Source: Muribaculaceae bacterium (GTDB lineage: Bacteria > Bacteroidota > Bacteroidia > Bacteroidales > Muribaculaceae). From it: 64,000 nucleotides of DNA. Numbering within the stretch: position 1 is the first letter of the stretch; each line of letters begins with the position of its first letter. The position numbers were made by a program, and so were the translations under genes. Shown piece after piece: positions 45,186-54,601 of the stretch. Where the stretch lies: NCBI GenBank assembly GCA_009775125.1, contig VSPD01000008.1, positions 1-64,000 of the forward strand. The letters are read 5' to 3'. The notes beneath the pieces are model-generated. The model was not told the DNA's origin. It made no database searches and was given only the letters and a program-made list of their open reading frames with translations.

Positions 45186-46481
45186 CTAATAATCTACTTT
45201 TTGAGCACGAATAAGACCAAGCATCATACCATATGCCCCCAACGGATATGAGAATGTAGCCATAGTATAATTTATGGCGTTGTCAGTGTACATTGAAAGC
45301 AACATTCCTCCTAACGAAGCGCCGGCAGCAACTGCAAATATTTTTATAGGAGGGCCATATTTAGTTCGGCTAAACACGATGAAGCAATGGAATATTATAC
45401 CAAGGAATGAACTTGCAAAAAGGACCAGACCGATCAAACCATTGTCACAAAGCATCTGTACATAGTCGTTATGGCAGATTTTTACAATAAAGGGATGACG
45501 GCCGGCATAAAAAGTCTCCTGCATATTGCCGGTACCGCTCCCAGTCAACTCTTTACCCACGAAGAAATGGTCAAGCGACCATTCCCACATCGCAAAGCGG
45601 CCATTTGAATTTATATCATCAAAAGAAATCTTCCCTTCCTGCAATGCCGTAACATCCTTTCCGGATTTATCAATAAACATTTTATTTTTAACCGCAGGAA
45701 TTGTAAATATGGCAACGATAAACAATATTAATACTCCGAATATTACCGGCAAGGATTTCAATTTATATTTAAAGAAACTGAATATCATCAATGCAAGAGC
45801 TGTTCCCATTATAGATGTGCGAAATACCCACAATATACAAGGAATACAGAACAATATGGCATAAATCATGTTTTTACGTTTTTCATCAGTAAAGAAAAAT
45901 AACGCGACAGACAAAATGCACATGAATTGATATGTTATAGCCAATGCTGTAGCATACCAAAAAACTGCTCCGCCTATAATATTCAATCCCGGCACAAAAA
46001 AGAAGACGATACTCACCACTGCAATCTTCCTCGCCCAAAGCAGAGCTTTCATCCCAACTTCAATGTTACGCACAATCGCAGATGCCGCAAGCGCAATCAA
46101 AATAGGATATGTATATTTCAAAAATACACGCACTCCATAAAATGGAGCCGGAGAGTAAAAGCAGCCGATAATTAGCCAAAAAAGAAACAAGGCATATATC
46201 CTCATCGGTGTCGACATTACCGAATTCCCAACTTTCAGTGCCGCGACAAGACACAATACCTCAAGCACAAGCAGGCGTATAGCCATAAGATCCAGGCCAA
46301 AGTTTGCCGACAATGCAACAATACCCGTACAATAAAGTATGACCCAAAAAGTCTCCGGACCATCAAAGAGGAACAATTGCTCCTTATCAAATGGACTTTT
46401 AAAATAAGTTCCACCTGAATAAAGGACCTTGATCTCATAAAAAGTCAACAAGAGAAATAATATTAAAACAACAAATCCCAT
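45186..46481 (-). CDS. O-antigen polymerase/ligase-like membrane protein (Wzy candidate)
   Basis: A 431-residue protein with ten or more hydrophobic helices and a larger periplasmic loop (about 265-345). The loop ends with KICHNDYVQMLCDNGLIGLV, matching the His-containing motif of Wzy and WaaL-type enzymes. As the only such protein in the locus it probably polymerises repeat units on the periplasmic side. Sequence of this class is highly divergent, so the call rests on topology, the loop motif and context. Confidence 0.78.
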   Translation of the reverse strand: MGFVVLILFLLLTFYEIKVLYSGGTYFKSPFDKEQLFLFDGPETFWVILYCTGIVALSANFGLDLMAIRLLVLEVLCLVAALKVGNSVMSTPMRIYALFLFWLIIGCFYSPAPFYGVRVFLKYTYPILIALAASAIVRNIEVGMKALLWARKIAVVSIVFFFVPGLNIIGGAVFWYATALAITYQFMCILSVALFFFTDEKRKNMIYAILFCIPCILWVFRTSIMGTALALMIFSFFKYKLKSLPVIFGVLILFIVAIFTIPAVKNKMFIDKSGKDVTALQEGKISFDDINSNGRFAMWEWSLDHFFVGKELTGSGTGNMQETFYAGRHPFIVKICHNDYVQMLCDNGLIGLVLFASSFLGIIFHCFIVFSRTKYGPPIKIFAVAAGASLGGMLLSMYTDNAINYTMATFSYPLGAYGMMLGLIRAQKVDY

Positions 46482-46515
46482 TCTCAGTAAAGAATTAATG
46501 CTTACAGAAAGGCTC

Positions 46516-47505
46516 TTATAATTTCAATGAATCGGCATATTGTATTATAAATTGCCTTATATCGTCGACATGCCCCTCTGAATCAGCACGATATTCCCCT
46601 TCATGCAGCGCCATCAGAATACGCCTGTTATATTCATGACTATGATGACGCACATCCATATATTCTTCCAGATTCGTAATCCAAGGCGCACATTGAAAAT
46701 CAAAAAGTTCCACATTTTTAAAATTAGACAATCTCGAAATCATGTACTTTTTAAAATTCATATTTGCATCGAAAACACCTGTCTTATCGTATATTATAAA
46801 TTCAGCAATTGAATACGGCGGGAAATAAATCAGCCATTTAACTTCATCTGATGTATTTTCCAGAATGGGTATAAATGTGTTGTCAAATCGCTCCTTCATT
46901 AAATCAAAATCGTATTCCTCATCCGGATAACCCAAAACAGTATTTTGAAAAGATTTTATCAGAACATCTTTGCCAACTGCACTTGAAAAATGATACAAGG
47001 TTTGCTCGGATTGTGGCGATCTTAATATCTTATATGTGTCCTTTAACGATGAGTAATTCCAATGGTATTCGTAATTATTCCAATTGCTATTATCGTAAAG
47101 ATACGGATTTATAGCATATCTTCCGTTTGAAAAACTGAACATATCCAAACCCATAATCACATTTTTAGCTTTCCCATGCGACAAAACATAAGGCAGAACA
47201 ATTTCATAATCATCGTATCTGGCACCCAATAATGTGAAATTCTTCGTTTTCCATCCCCATAATGAGTCTGCTTGACCTGTATAGTGGTTCATCGCCATTG
47301 ACGATCCTGTAATAATAGCATTATAATCGTGATGTTTCGCAACTCCTGCTATTTCCATCCGCTGATTGCCCAAGTACATTTCATGAGCACCATATTGCTG
47401 ATACGGATCTACAATACCAACAAAAAAGCCTATTGCGCCAAGTGAAATTGCTATTAATGCCACTGTGGTGCAAAACCTTAATTTATATGACTTCAATTCT
47501 TGCAT
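46516..47505 (-). CDS. Second SGNH-like protein paired with an MBOAT acyltransferase
   Basis: Start placed at the ATG at 47505, sharing one base with the MBOAT stop (TGATG); a TTG one codon earlier is less likely. 329 residues, one N-terminal helix (about 10-33), then a periplasmic domain with the serine motif AIITGSSMAMNHY (about 65-77) and a late MDVRHHSHEYNRR segment (about 285) carrying the Asp/His pair expected for SGNH enzymes. Diverged from, but analogous to, the protein at 42972-43859. Probably transfers an acyl group delivered by the MBOAT at 47505-48929. Confidence 0.72.
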   Translation of the reverse strand: MQELKSYKLRFCTTVALIAISLGAIGFFVGIVDPYQQYGAHEMYLGNQRMEIAGVAKHHDYNAIITGSSMAMNHYTGQADSLWGWKTKNFTLLGARYDDYEIVLPYVLSHGKAKNVIMGLDMFSFSNGRYAINPYLYDNSNWNNYEYHWNYSSLKDTYKILRSPQSEQTLYHFSSAVGKDVLIKSFQNTVLGYPDEEYDFDLMKERFDNTFIPILENTSDEVKWLIYFPPYSIAEFIIYDKTGVFDANMNFKKYMISRLSNFKNVELFDFQCAPWITNLEEYMDVRHHSHEYNRRILMALHEGEYRADSEGHVDDIRQFIIQYADSLKL

Positions 47506-48929
47506 CAAAAATTAAAATATAGAAATGTTACTACCCTTGAAATAAAAAGAGTTCCGACCACAAAAGATACCACAATCGCAATCTGTTTTACGGTCGTGTA
47601 GCGATATTCTGTCATCAGCTGATATGTTGTTGGACCAAACAGCCCGAAAAGCATTGCCACAACCAATATTATCATATTCGCTGTATTAGGTATTATCGAT
47701 GGAAGATGTGAAGTATACGCTGTGGTCAAGTATAATTCATGGTTATCAAACATTGACTGAATAATTACCCTGGCTATATGAATATTGTCGGCCCGGAACA
47801 ATACCCAAAGTATGTTAATAAAGAAGAATGTTATAAACATGCCTAACCAAGAGGGCATAGAGTATCCCCGACGATTCCATGTGCGGCGAATCATAACTCC
47901 AAATCCATGACAGATACCCCAGATTATGAAAGTCCAGCCCGCACCGTGCCAAAAACCACTGATGAAAAATACAAGGAAAATATTGAATAAGACACGAGCT
48001 TCTCGCCGTCTGCTTCCGCCAAGTGGTATATATACATATTGCGTCAAAAATCGGTTAAGTGTAATATGCCAACGCCTCCAGAAATCTTGAAAATTTGAGG
48101 CTCGATAAGGGGCATTAAAGTTTAGCGGAAGATTGATATTGAACATTCGCCCAATGCCTATGGCCATATCACAGTATCCACTAAAATCAAAATATAATTG
48201 AAATGTATAACTTAGAGATATAAGCCAGGCTTCGGCCATTGTGTAATGTTCTAAATTCAACGAGAATCCGGCGTTTGCAAATACGGCGATTGAGTCGGCT
48301 ATAAGCACTTTCTTAACCAGACCCAACGAAAAGATGAACAATCCGTCGAACAGATTCTTGAATTGAGGATGTCGGTTGGCTTCCGCCTCAAATTGTGGCA
48401 ACATTTCTTCCGGCAACACAATAGGTCCGGCTATGAGTTGCGGGAAGAAAGTAACAAAATTGCAATAGTCAAGAAACTTAGGGAGACTACCATTGCTCTT
48501 ATAGCAATCAACAATAAAAGCCAATTGTTGGAAAGTAAAGAAACTGATACCGAGAGGCAGCAGAATATTAGTCAACAGGAAACTTGTTCCAAACAGTGCA
48601 TTTACATTTTCAATGAAGAAGTCAGAATATTTAAAATATCCAAGAAGACCAACATTAAAAAGAACTCCTATTGTCAGAGATATCTTTCTGACATGCCGGG
48701 AAGCATTGTATTTATCTTTTGAGAGAATTGTGCCTATGATATAGTTTACAAGCACCGAAGCAACTATTATTGGAAGATAACTAACATTAAAAAACGCGTA
48801 AAAATATAGCGATGCAACAACAAGAACTCCTTTTGCCCAATTATGCCATCCTACCCGGTTGAGACCGAAATAAAGAAGCAGTGTTAACGGTAGAAACGCA
48901 AATATAAAAACGAAGGAATTAAATAGCAT
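47505..48929 (-). CDS. Second MBOAT family O-acyltransferase (AlgI-like)
   Basis: A 474-residue polytopic enzyme closely following the AlgI plan: LIAGPIVLPEEMLPQ (about 165), FDFSGYCDMAIGIGRMF (about 245), DFWRRWHITLNRFLTQYVYI (about 280) and catalytic SGFWHGAGWTFIIWG (about 325). With the downstream SGNH gene it forms a second, independent acylation pair in the locus. Confidence 0.92.
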   Translation of the reverse strand: MLFNSFVFIFAFLPLTLLLYFGLNRVGWHNWAKGVLVVASLYFYAFFNVSYLPIIVASVLVNYIIGTILSKDKYNASRHVRKISLTIGVLFNVGLLGYFKYSDFFIENVNALFGTSFLLTNILLPLGISFFTFQQLAFIVDCYKSNGSLPKFLDYCNFVTFFPQLIAGPIVLPEEMLPQFEAEANRHPQFKNLFDGLFIFSLGLVKKVLIADSIAVFANAGFSLNLEHYTMAEAWLISLSYTFQLYFDFSGYCDMAIGIGRMFNINLPLNFNAPYRASNFQDFWRRWHITLNRFLTQYVYIPLGGSRRREARVLFNIFLVFFISGFWHGAGWTFIIWGICHGFGVMIRRTWNRRGYSMPSWLGMFITFFFINILWVLFRADNIHIARVIIQSMFDNHELYLTTAYTSHLPSIIPNTANMIILVVAMLFGLFGPTTYQLMTEYRYTTVKQIAIVVSFVVGTLFISRVVTFLYFNF

Positions 48930-48969
48930 ATCAAATTTACAAGAATAGAATATTTTGACGAATAGAGGA

Positions 48970-50088
48970 TTATTCTAATGTGCTGTAAAGCGAAGCGATG
49001 GTATGACGGTAATTGCCTACCGAAAAAAGGGAGGCGCGGCGGATGGCACCGCCTGACAATGCGGCAAGGAGCGAGGTATCCGCAGAGAGACGGGATATTT
49101 TCGATGACAGGTCGACGATGTCTTCGGGACGATGCAAGAGCCCTGATTCCGTAGTGACTACCTCGGGTAGGCCGCCGGTGTCGGCCACCACAGGAACACA
49201 ACCGCGCGCCATTCCTTCAATTGCTGTTAAGCCGAAGCCTTCGGAGCGCGACGGCATAAGAAGTATGTCAATGCGGTCGTATTGCGATTGCAGCTGCGAC
49301 TGTGGCTGACGACCCGTAAACTCTACTCGGTCGCAGATGCCGGCCTCTGCAACCTGTCGCTCCATCAAGGCGCGTTGCGAACCGTCACCGACGATAAGAA
49401 GCCGCAACCGCGGGTTTGTCTCTGCTGCACGAACAAAAGCAGGCACTACAAGATCCATACCTTTTATCTGTTCAAGACGGCTAACGACACCAACCGTAAT
49501 TGTATCTGTTTCGCTCAACAGCTTGCGGGGCGCGTCGAGCACATCGATATGCGCAGGAATATTGTTATATATGGTGAAATGTTTGCTAAGCTTGCCATCG
49601 AACAGCCTCGATGTGCCGAAATAGCTCCGCTCGGCACGTTCGGTGATGCACTGGAAGGCCGTAAGGCATGATGAAGTGAGCCAACGGATAACACGAAGCC
49701 CATTTGGCGAATAAATGTCGGCGAAGGTATGCGACGTGGCAATCACTTTTTTCACCCCAAGCAAGCGCAATATGATTACCGGCAATGCGCCCGGCGCCAT
49801 ATACTGCACATGTACTACATCGGGCATTTCGGCAGCGACAACTCGTTTAAGTCCGCGCCAAAGGTGTCTAATTACTCCATTTAAACCACTCGGTCGCCGT
49901 CCCCCCGAAGATAAGAGTTCAACCTGAGCACCAACTTTCCGGTAACGCACAACCATCGAATCGGCATACTGAAAATAGACAGAAACAGTAACCTTATGTC
50001 CGGTTGCTATCAGTGCCTCGACAAGACTTAGAGTTTGAATCTCCGTACCACCGGTAAGCATGCATGGCAAACAAACCAAAACCTTCAT
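48970..50088 (-). CDS. Family 4 glycosyltransferase
   Basis: A 372-residue GT-B enzyme. N-terminus MKVLVCLPCMLTGGTEIQTL with the Gly-rich donor loop, acceptor domain with ATSHTFADIYSP (about 143), donor domain GVVSRLEQIKGMDLVV (about 200) and SRSEGFGLTAIEGMARG (about 280). Less AT-rich than its neighbours, so this gene may have a separate origin within the mosaic. It follows the acyltransferase gene by 11 bp. Confidence 0.9.
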   Translation of the reverse strand: MKVLVCLPCMLTGGTEIQTLSLVEALIATGHKVTVSVYFQYADSMVVRYRKVGAQVELLSSGGRRPSGLNGVIRHLWRGLKRVVAAEMPDVVHVQYMAPGALPVIILRLLGVKKVIATSHTFADIYSPNGLRVIRWLTSSCLTAFQCITERAERSYFGTSRLFDGKLSKHFTIYNNIPAHIDVLDAPRKLLSETDTITVGVVSRLEQIKGMDLVVPAFVRAAETNPRLRLLIVGDGSQRALMERQVAEAGICDRVEFTGRQPQSQLQSQYDRIDILLMPSRSEGFGLTAIEGMARGCVPVVADTGGLPEVVTTESGLLHRPEDIVDLSSKISRLSADTSLLAALSGGAIRRASLFSVGNYRHTIASLYSTLE

Positions 50089-50099
50089 ACAGTTGGCTT

Positions 50100-51233
50100 T
50101 TAAATTTCAGAAGCGCTTAGCCTTTTCAATGAAAATAATTTCAAACTAACCGCCTTGTGCAATTTCATTGATGCGAAAGCAAGCGGTATCGTAATTACGA
50201 AACTCAACAGCAAGATTAGCAGTGGCTCCTTTATAAAATAAAGTTGTATTTGTCCAAAATTCTTTCCTGTGAAAAATATTCCATGCCAAAACCAAAGATA
50301 CATGCTTAAAGTCCCCAGAAATAATATGAATCTTCTAACATATGCTATTGAAATTCTTTTAGTAAACTCTACTATTAATGCGACAAGCATCATAGCAATC
50401 AAAGCGTTTCCGAGGATTAACATAAAATAATACTCCGGACCCGTGTAAAAGAATAATTTCTTCAAAAGCGAAACTGCACCTATACACAGTATAAAGGAAA
50501 CCATAATCACATATATATTGGTCTTTTTTAATCTTGGCTCGATTTTTTCAAATATACCATATTTGCAAACCAACAGCCCTATACATCCCGCTAATATTGG
50601 CCAAATATGAGTTATAGGATAACTTATCGTTGGATATTTCGTAAACACCGGCATTTGTATTAATCCCATTAGAAAGACAATTGCCGTTAGCGCCAACAAA
50701 TCATATATCTTTTTTCCCGAGGAAAATAATTTCAATATGAACGGAGATAGCAGGACAAACTCAATATAATAGCATACATACCACGCAAATGGCACATTTA
50801 CCCATTGACTTGGCCCTACCTTAATTCCAAAAGCGTTCAAACTCAGGTCATTCAAGGATGGCAGTTCATCATTGTTAAAAAATCCGATAACCAAGAATGC
50901 TGCAAAAACAATCCAATAGCCAATAAGGAAACTAATCAACCTTTTGCTCCTGTTCTTCACAGACTGTTTACTCCTATTCAGCCATAGCGCATAGCCGCTT
51001 GTAAATGCAAATATTTCAACACAAATACCACCTGCTGAACTAAAAAATTTTGTAATATAATCTCCTATCTGACCAATGTGAGATTGCGCCGATACATTTT
51101 CCAAATACCATTCCGGATGATAAAATAAATGCAAGCAATACATTAAAACAATTGCAACCCCGGCCACTAAGACGGATTCTTCCTTTCCGTAAAAAATAAA
51201 TTTAGACGACTTATCGAACTTAATTTCAGTCAT
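50100..51233 (-). CDS. Acyltransferase-3 family membrane protein
   Basis: A 377-residue protein with about ten helices. The N-terminus AGVAIVLMYCLHLFYHPEWY carries the His expected in the first helix of acyltransferase-3 enzymes, followed by FAFTSGYALWLNRSKQSVKN with the basic loop of the family. It probably O-acylates a sugar of the glycan. Unlike the other two acyltransferase-3 genes it has no G/C tract. It has its own promoter at 51248-51278. Confidence 0.85.
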   Translation of the reverse strand: MTEIKFDKSSKFIFYGKEESVLVAGVAIVLMYCLHLFYHPEWYLENVSAQSHIGQIGDYITKFFSSAGGICVEIFAFTSGYALWLNRSKQSVKNRSKRLISFLIGYWIVFAAFLVIGFFNNDELPSLNDLSLNAFGIKVGPSQWVNVPFAWYVCYYIEFVLLSPFILKLFSSGKKIYDLLALTAIVFLMGLIQMPVFTKYPTISYPITHIWPILAGCIGLLVCKYGIFEKIEPRLKKTNIYVIMVSFILCIGAVSLLKKLFFYTGPEYYFMLILGNALIAMMLVALIVEFTKRISIAYVRRFILFLGTLSMYLWFWHGIFFTGKNFGQIQLYFIKEPLLILLLSFVITIPLAFASMKLHKAVSLKLFSLKRLSASEI

Positions 51234-51247
51234 ATAAAAAACTTACG

Positions 51248-51278
51248 CAAAAATACGCGTGCAAATTTTAGTTTCCAA
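51248..51278 (-). promoter_or_regulatory. Internal promoter within the locus
   Basis: Minus strand TTG (51276-51278), 20 bp, TATTTTTG (51248-51255), 14 nt from the acyltransferase ATG. The -33 element lies in the last codons of the upstream GT gene. Confidence 0.6.
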
Positions 51279-52446
51279 TTAAAGTATGGAACAATTCTTC
51301 CCACCTGTCTGCAATGGGCTCTATATCAAATTTCCGGACTGATTGGCGTGCATTTTCAGACATTTTAGAAAGTACGTCCGGATGACTCATCAGATATGCG
51401 AGTTTATCTGCAAAATCTTTTGAACTGAATGGTTTTACCAATAGGCCATTCTTTCCGTCATCTATAATGTCTTTAATGGATGCAAAGGAATCAAACGCAA
51501 CCGGTACCGCTCCACACTGCATGGCTTCTGTCAGAACCATCCCCCATCCCTCATAAGAACTTGTCAGGATTGCAATTTTAGCCCGGGTTTGATATTTGAA
51601 TGGATTATCGAAACCGGTAAACCTGATGTTTTTAATTCCTTTAGCTAACTCTTTCATCCGTTCAGCCCATAGGAATTTTTTATTATAGCCAACTATCACT
51701 AATGTCCAGTCGGGGAATTGCCTACAAATTCTTTTCCACAACTTGATTGTCTGGGTCGGTCTTTTTTGCTCAGAAAAAAGACCGACCCAGACAATCAAGT
51801 TGTGTTTTTCCGGCAATTCGGCGACGTCAGTCGCCGAATATGAATTTGGATTATTGATCGCGCAATATTTTTCCGTATACCCCGGACACAAATAGTCTAT
51901 TTCAGGATAAAAATATTTCGAAAGCGTACAAACTTTATCTGTACGAGGCAAAAGATATTTATATTGCTCTCTTCGGTCTGTTAATTCTCGTTTTTTAAGT
52001 TTTGGATAAAGGACACTACGTGCTATCAATTTAATTCTATCAATTAAGCGCGGGCCTCTTAATTGAATTAACTCTGCCCAAAAATATTTCAAGTTTACAA
52101 TCGGCGGAGTATGTACGACCGAGATAATTTTTGCCTTAGAATTACCCTTATTCAGCCACAATCGAGAATCGCTAAAATTCCCACTCTGATTGATGATTAT
52201 ATCAATATCATTATCAATCAAAAAATTATGATATACATCCAGATTTTCAGGTGCAAGCAATTCTTTTGAGGGCAGATATGTCAAAGGAGCAGGATAATCA
52301 AATTCATGACGCGTAGTCACATCATAAATAAGGTACCATACCTTATGGCCTCTCTTTTGAAGTTCACGCGTCAAGCTATCTGTTACTCGCCCAATTCCAC
52401 CTTTATTAGGATGAAACGGTGTTATGTATGCAAATACGATATTCAT
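51268..52446 (-). CDS. Family 4 glycosyltransferase containing a perfect inverted repeat
   Basis: Start set at the ATG at 52446, which shares one base with the upstream GT2 stop (TGATG). 392 residues. N-terminus NIVFAYITPFHPNKGGIGRV, donor domain motif IVWVGLFSEQKRPTQTIKLW (about 215-234) and SSYEGWGMVLTEAMQCGAVP (about 315). The donor-domain motif is encoded by a perfect 31-bp inverted repeat with a 6-nt loop. Clearly paralogous to the GT at 55654-56817 (similar start, INQ motif and AVPIAFDS ending). AT-rich. Confidence 0.9.
   Translation of the reverse strand: MNIVFAYITPFHPNKGGIGRVTDSLTRELQKRGHKVWYLIYDVTTRHEFDYPAPLTYLPSKELLAPENLDVYHNFLIDNDIDIIINQSGNFSDSRLWLNKGNSKAKIISVVHTPPIVNLKYFWAELIQLRGPRLIDRIKLIARSVLYPKLKKRELTDRREQYKYLLPRTDKVCTLSKYFYPEIDYLCPGYTEKYCAINNPNSYSATDVAELPEKHNLIVWVGLFSEQKRPTQTIKLWKRICRQFPDWTLVIVGYNKKFLWAERMKELAKGIKNIRFTGFDNPFKYQTRAKIAILTSSYEGWGMVLTEAMQCGAVPVAFDSFASIKDIIDDGKNGLLVKPFSSKDFADKLAYLMSHPDVLSKMSENARQSVRKFDIEPIADRWEELFHTLIGN
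51737..51804. repeat. Perfect 31-bp inverted repeat inside a coding sequence
   Basis: Left arm 51737-51767, loop GCTCAG 51768-51773, right arm 51774-51804. The arms are perfectly complementary over 31 nt (CACAACTTGATTGTCTGGG at the outer end, GGTCTTTTTT at the loop). It codes for a conserved stretch of the GT4 donor domain, so both arms are in translated sequence. Confidence 0.95.
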
Positions 52447-53456
52447 CAACGATGAAAGAAATCTGTCACTTTAAGAAAATTGATATTACATTTACGCCAC
52501 AAAAAGATATATGGCATTATTTTCATCGTTTTAACAGAGGCCAATCGCTTGTATAAAGAGGATGAGGACAATTTAATACACTCATCCAACTCTTTCAACG
52601 CATTTTGAGCCTCTGCACTGCCATTGCATATTTTGGGATCAAGCGCCAACGCATATGCCCATTTGCAATGCTCAAATATTTTATTTTCCAATACTTTTTT
52701 GATATCCTTATCAAGGGTATGCTCTGCATCCTTATAGAATTTTAGTTGTGCTTTGCATACACGAACATAATCCCCGTAATGCTTCACATAGCCTGCATAA
52801 CTCACGCTTTGTCCTTCTCGTCCATAAAAATAACGATAAACATTCTTTCTCGAGAAGTTTATTGTGCGTATATGTGCGACCGGATATACCTTGAAATCCT
52901 GGTCTGCATAGAAACATTCACTTACTGCAATGTTATTAGATTGCAAAAACTCAGTGCGGTAAGTGTCGCTGTGAATGGGAATGTCAAACGTATAGTTGCC
53001 TTTTATTAGGAAATCAACAATCGGCAAATTCCCGACTCCATAAAGTGAATTGAACTCAATGGGCTTACAGTTGTTATCGGCATCAACTTCTGTCAAGTTG
53101 GTAACCACCAAATCTGCATCTACCGCCGTCAATTCCTCTATAAAGCCATCCAGTTCTTCTGTATCGAACCAATCATCGGAATCAAGAGATTTATAGTACT
53201 TACCTTTTGCCTCGCGGATTGAAAGGTTTATAGCACTGCCCCATCCACCGTTTGGCTTGTCGATAGCGCGGACGGCATCCGGATATTTCGATTCATATTC
53301 TCGTGCTATTTCCAATGAACGGTCTTTGGACCCATCGTTGACAACAAGAATTTCCAGCCGGTCGATATATTTGCTTGCCACTACACTGTCGAGACAGCGG
53401 CGCAAGTACTGTTCCATGTTATAGACCGGAATTGCTATTGTAAGTATCTTTTCCAT
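52446..53456 (-). CDS. Family 2 glycosyltransferase
   Basis: A 336-residue GT2: EKILTIAIPVYNMEQYLRRC, VVNDGSKDRSLEIAREY (about 38), SLDSDDWFDTEELDGF (DxD, about 92) and HSDTYRTEFLQSNNIAVSEC (about 157). The C-terminal region is helical and charged. Coupled to the downstream GT4 by a one-base overlap and 2 bp from the upstream UDP-galactopyranose mutase, suggesting but not proving that it uses a galactofuranose-related step. Confidence 0.9.
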   Translation of the reverse strand: MEKILTIAIPVYNMEQYLRRCLDSVVASKYIDRLEILVVNDGSKDRSLEIAREYESKYPDAVRAIDKPNGGWGSAINLSIREAKGKYYKSLDSDDWFDTEELDGFIEELTAVDADLVVTNLTEVDADNNCKPIEFNSLYGVGNLPIVDFLIKGNYTFDIPIHSDTYRTEFLQSNNIAVSECFYADQDFKVYPVAHIRTINFSRKNVYRYFYGREGQSVSYAGYVKHYGDYVRVCKAQLKFYKDAEHTLDKDIKKVLENKIFEHCKWAYALALDPKICNGSAEAQNALKELDECIKLSSSSLYKRLASVKTMKIMPYIFLWRKCNINFLKVTDFFHR

Positions 53457-53458
53457 AA

Positions 53459-54601
53459 TTAGAATTTCATTCCAAGAACTTTCTCCACAATCGGAGCCAT
53501 ATCGTAATAGCGATATTCAGCCAAACGTCCTCCAAAAATTACATTGGGAACAGTCGCTGCCAATTCACTATATCGGGCTAAAATATCCGAATTGCGTTTA
53601 TCATTAATCGGATAGTAGGGATCCATACCGGGTTGCCACTCAGCTGAATACTCTCGGGAAATTACCGTCTTTGGATTTTCATAAATCTCATTTCCAAACG
53701 CCTCAAAATGCTTATGCTCTATCACACGAGTAAATGGCACTTCTGAAGCTGTGTAATTCACCACAGCATTTCCTTGGTAATTTGGTGTGTCTAAAATCTC
53801 AGTTTCAAAACGCACCGAGCGATATTGAAGATATCCAAATTTGTAATCGAAGAATTGATCTATGGCTCCGGTAAAGACTATTCTATCGGCAACCGAATTC
53901 CAATATTCACGGTCAGAAAAATAGTCCGTGGATGTCATTACTTCAACGCCCTCAACCAAGCCGTCGATTAATCGGTTGTAACCCCCTATTGGAATACCTT
54001 GATATTTATCATTGAAATAATTATTATCGAATATCAATCTTACCGGAAGACGCCTTATAATGAATGCCGGCAGCTGATTGCATGGACGCCCCCATTGTTT
54101 TTCCGTGTATCCTTTTATTAATTTTTCATAGATATCACGACCGACGAGGAGCATGGCCTGTTCTTCAAGATTCGCAGGTTCGGTTCGGCCTTCTGCTTCA
54201 AGTATCTTTTTAAAGTCCGATCTTTGCTCCTCTATCTTCTTTTGAGCTTCTTCCGGAGTAATGACTCCCCACATCTGATAAAATGTATTCATATTGAACG
54301 GAAGATTAAACAGCTCTCCATGATAATTTGCAACCGGACAATTTGTATATCGGTTAAATTCCACTATCGAGTTTACAAAATCCCATACATCCTTATTCGA
54401 AGTATGGAATATATGTGCTCCAAAAACATGGACGTTGATTCCTTCAATATCATCACAAAGGAGGTTGCCGCCAATCTTGTCGCGTTTCTCTATTATAAGG
54501 CATGTCTTGCCGGCAGCCTTTATCCTGTTGGCAGCCATACAGCCATACAAGCCCGCTCCAACAACAAGATAATCATAATGCTTAGACAATTTTCCTAACA
54601 T
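53459..54601 (-). CDS. UDP-galactopyranose mutase
   Basis: A 380-residue FAD enzyme converting UDP-galactopyranose to UDP-galactofuranose. FAD-binding motif DYLVVGAGLYGCMAANRI (about 10-27) and the following IIEKRDKIGGNLLCDD are typical, as are YGPHIFHT-like FGAHIFHTSNKDVWDF (about 60), KQWGRPCNQLPAFIIRRLP (about 170) and the C-terminal FGGRLAEYRYYDMAPIVEK (about 350). It implies galactofuranose in the glycan. Its start overlaps the upstream acyltransferase-3 gene by 20 nt. Confidence 0.96.
   Translation of the reverse strand: MLGKLSKHYDYLVVGAGLYGCMAANRIKAAGKTCLIIEKRDKIGGNLLCDDIEGINVHVFGAHIFHTSNKDVWDFVNSIVEFNRYTNCPVANYHGELFNLPFNMNTFYQMWGVITPEEAQKKIEEQRSDFKKILEAEGRTEPANLEEQAMLLVGRDIYEKLIKGYTEKQWGRPCNQLPAFIIRRLPVRLIFDNNYFNDKYQGIPIGGYNRLIDGLVEGVEVMTSTDYFSDREYWNSVADRIVFTGAIDQFFDYKFGYLQYRSVRFETEILDTPNYQGNAVVNYTASEVPFTRVIEHKHFEAFGNEIYENPKTVISREYSAEWQPGMDPYYPINDKRNSDILARYSELAATVPNVIFGGRLAEYRYYDMAPIVEKVLGMKF

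Noticed and set aside
48932..48939. TAAATTTG on the minus strand 2 nt before the MBOAT start
   Set aside because: It would place the transcription start inside the coding sequence and has no -33 partner. Probably chance in AT-rich DNA.
51737..51804. The perfect inverted repeat as an intrinsic terminator
   Set aside because: The T/A runs lie within the stem next to the loop, not after it, and the repeat is internal to a complete reading frame.
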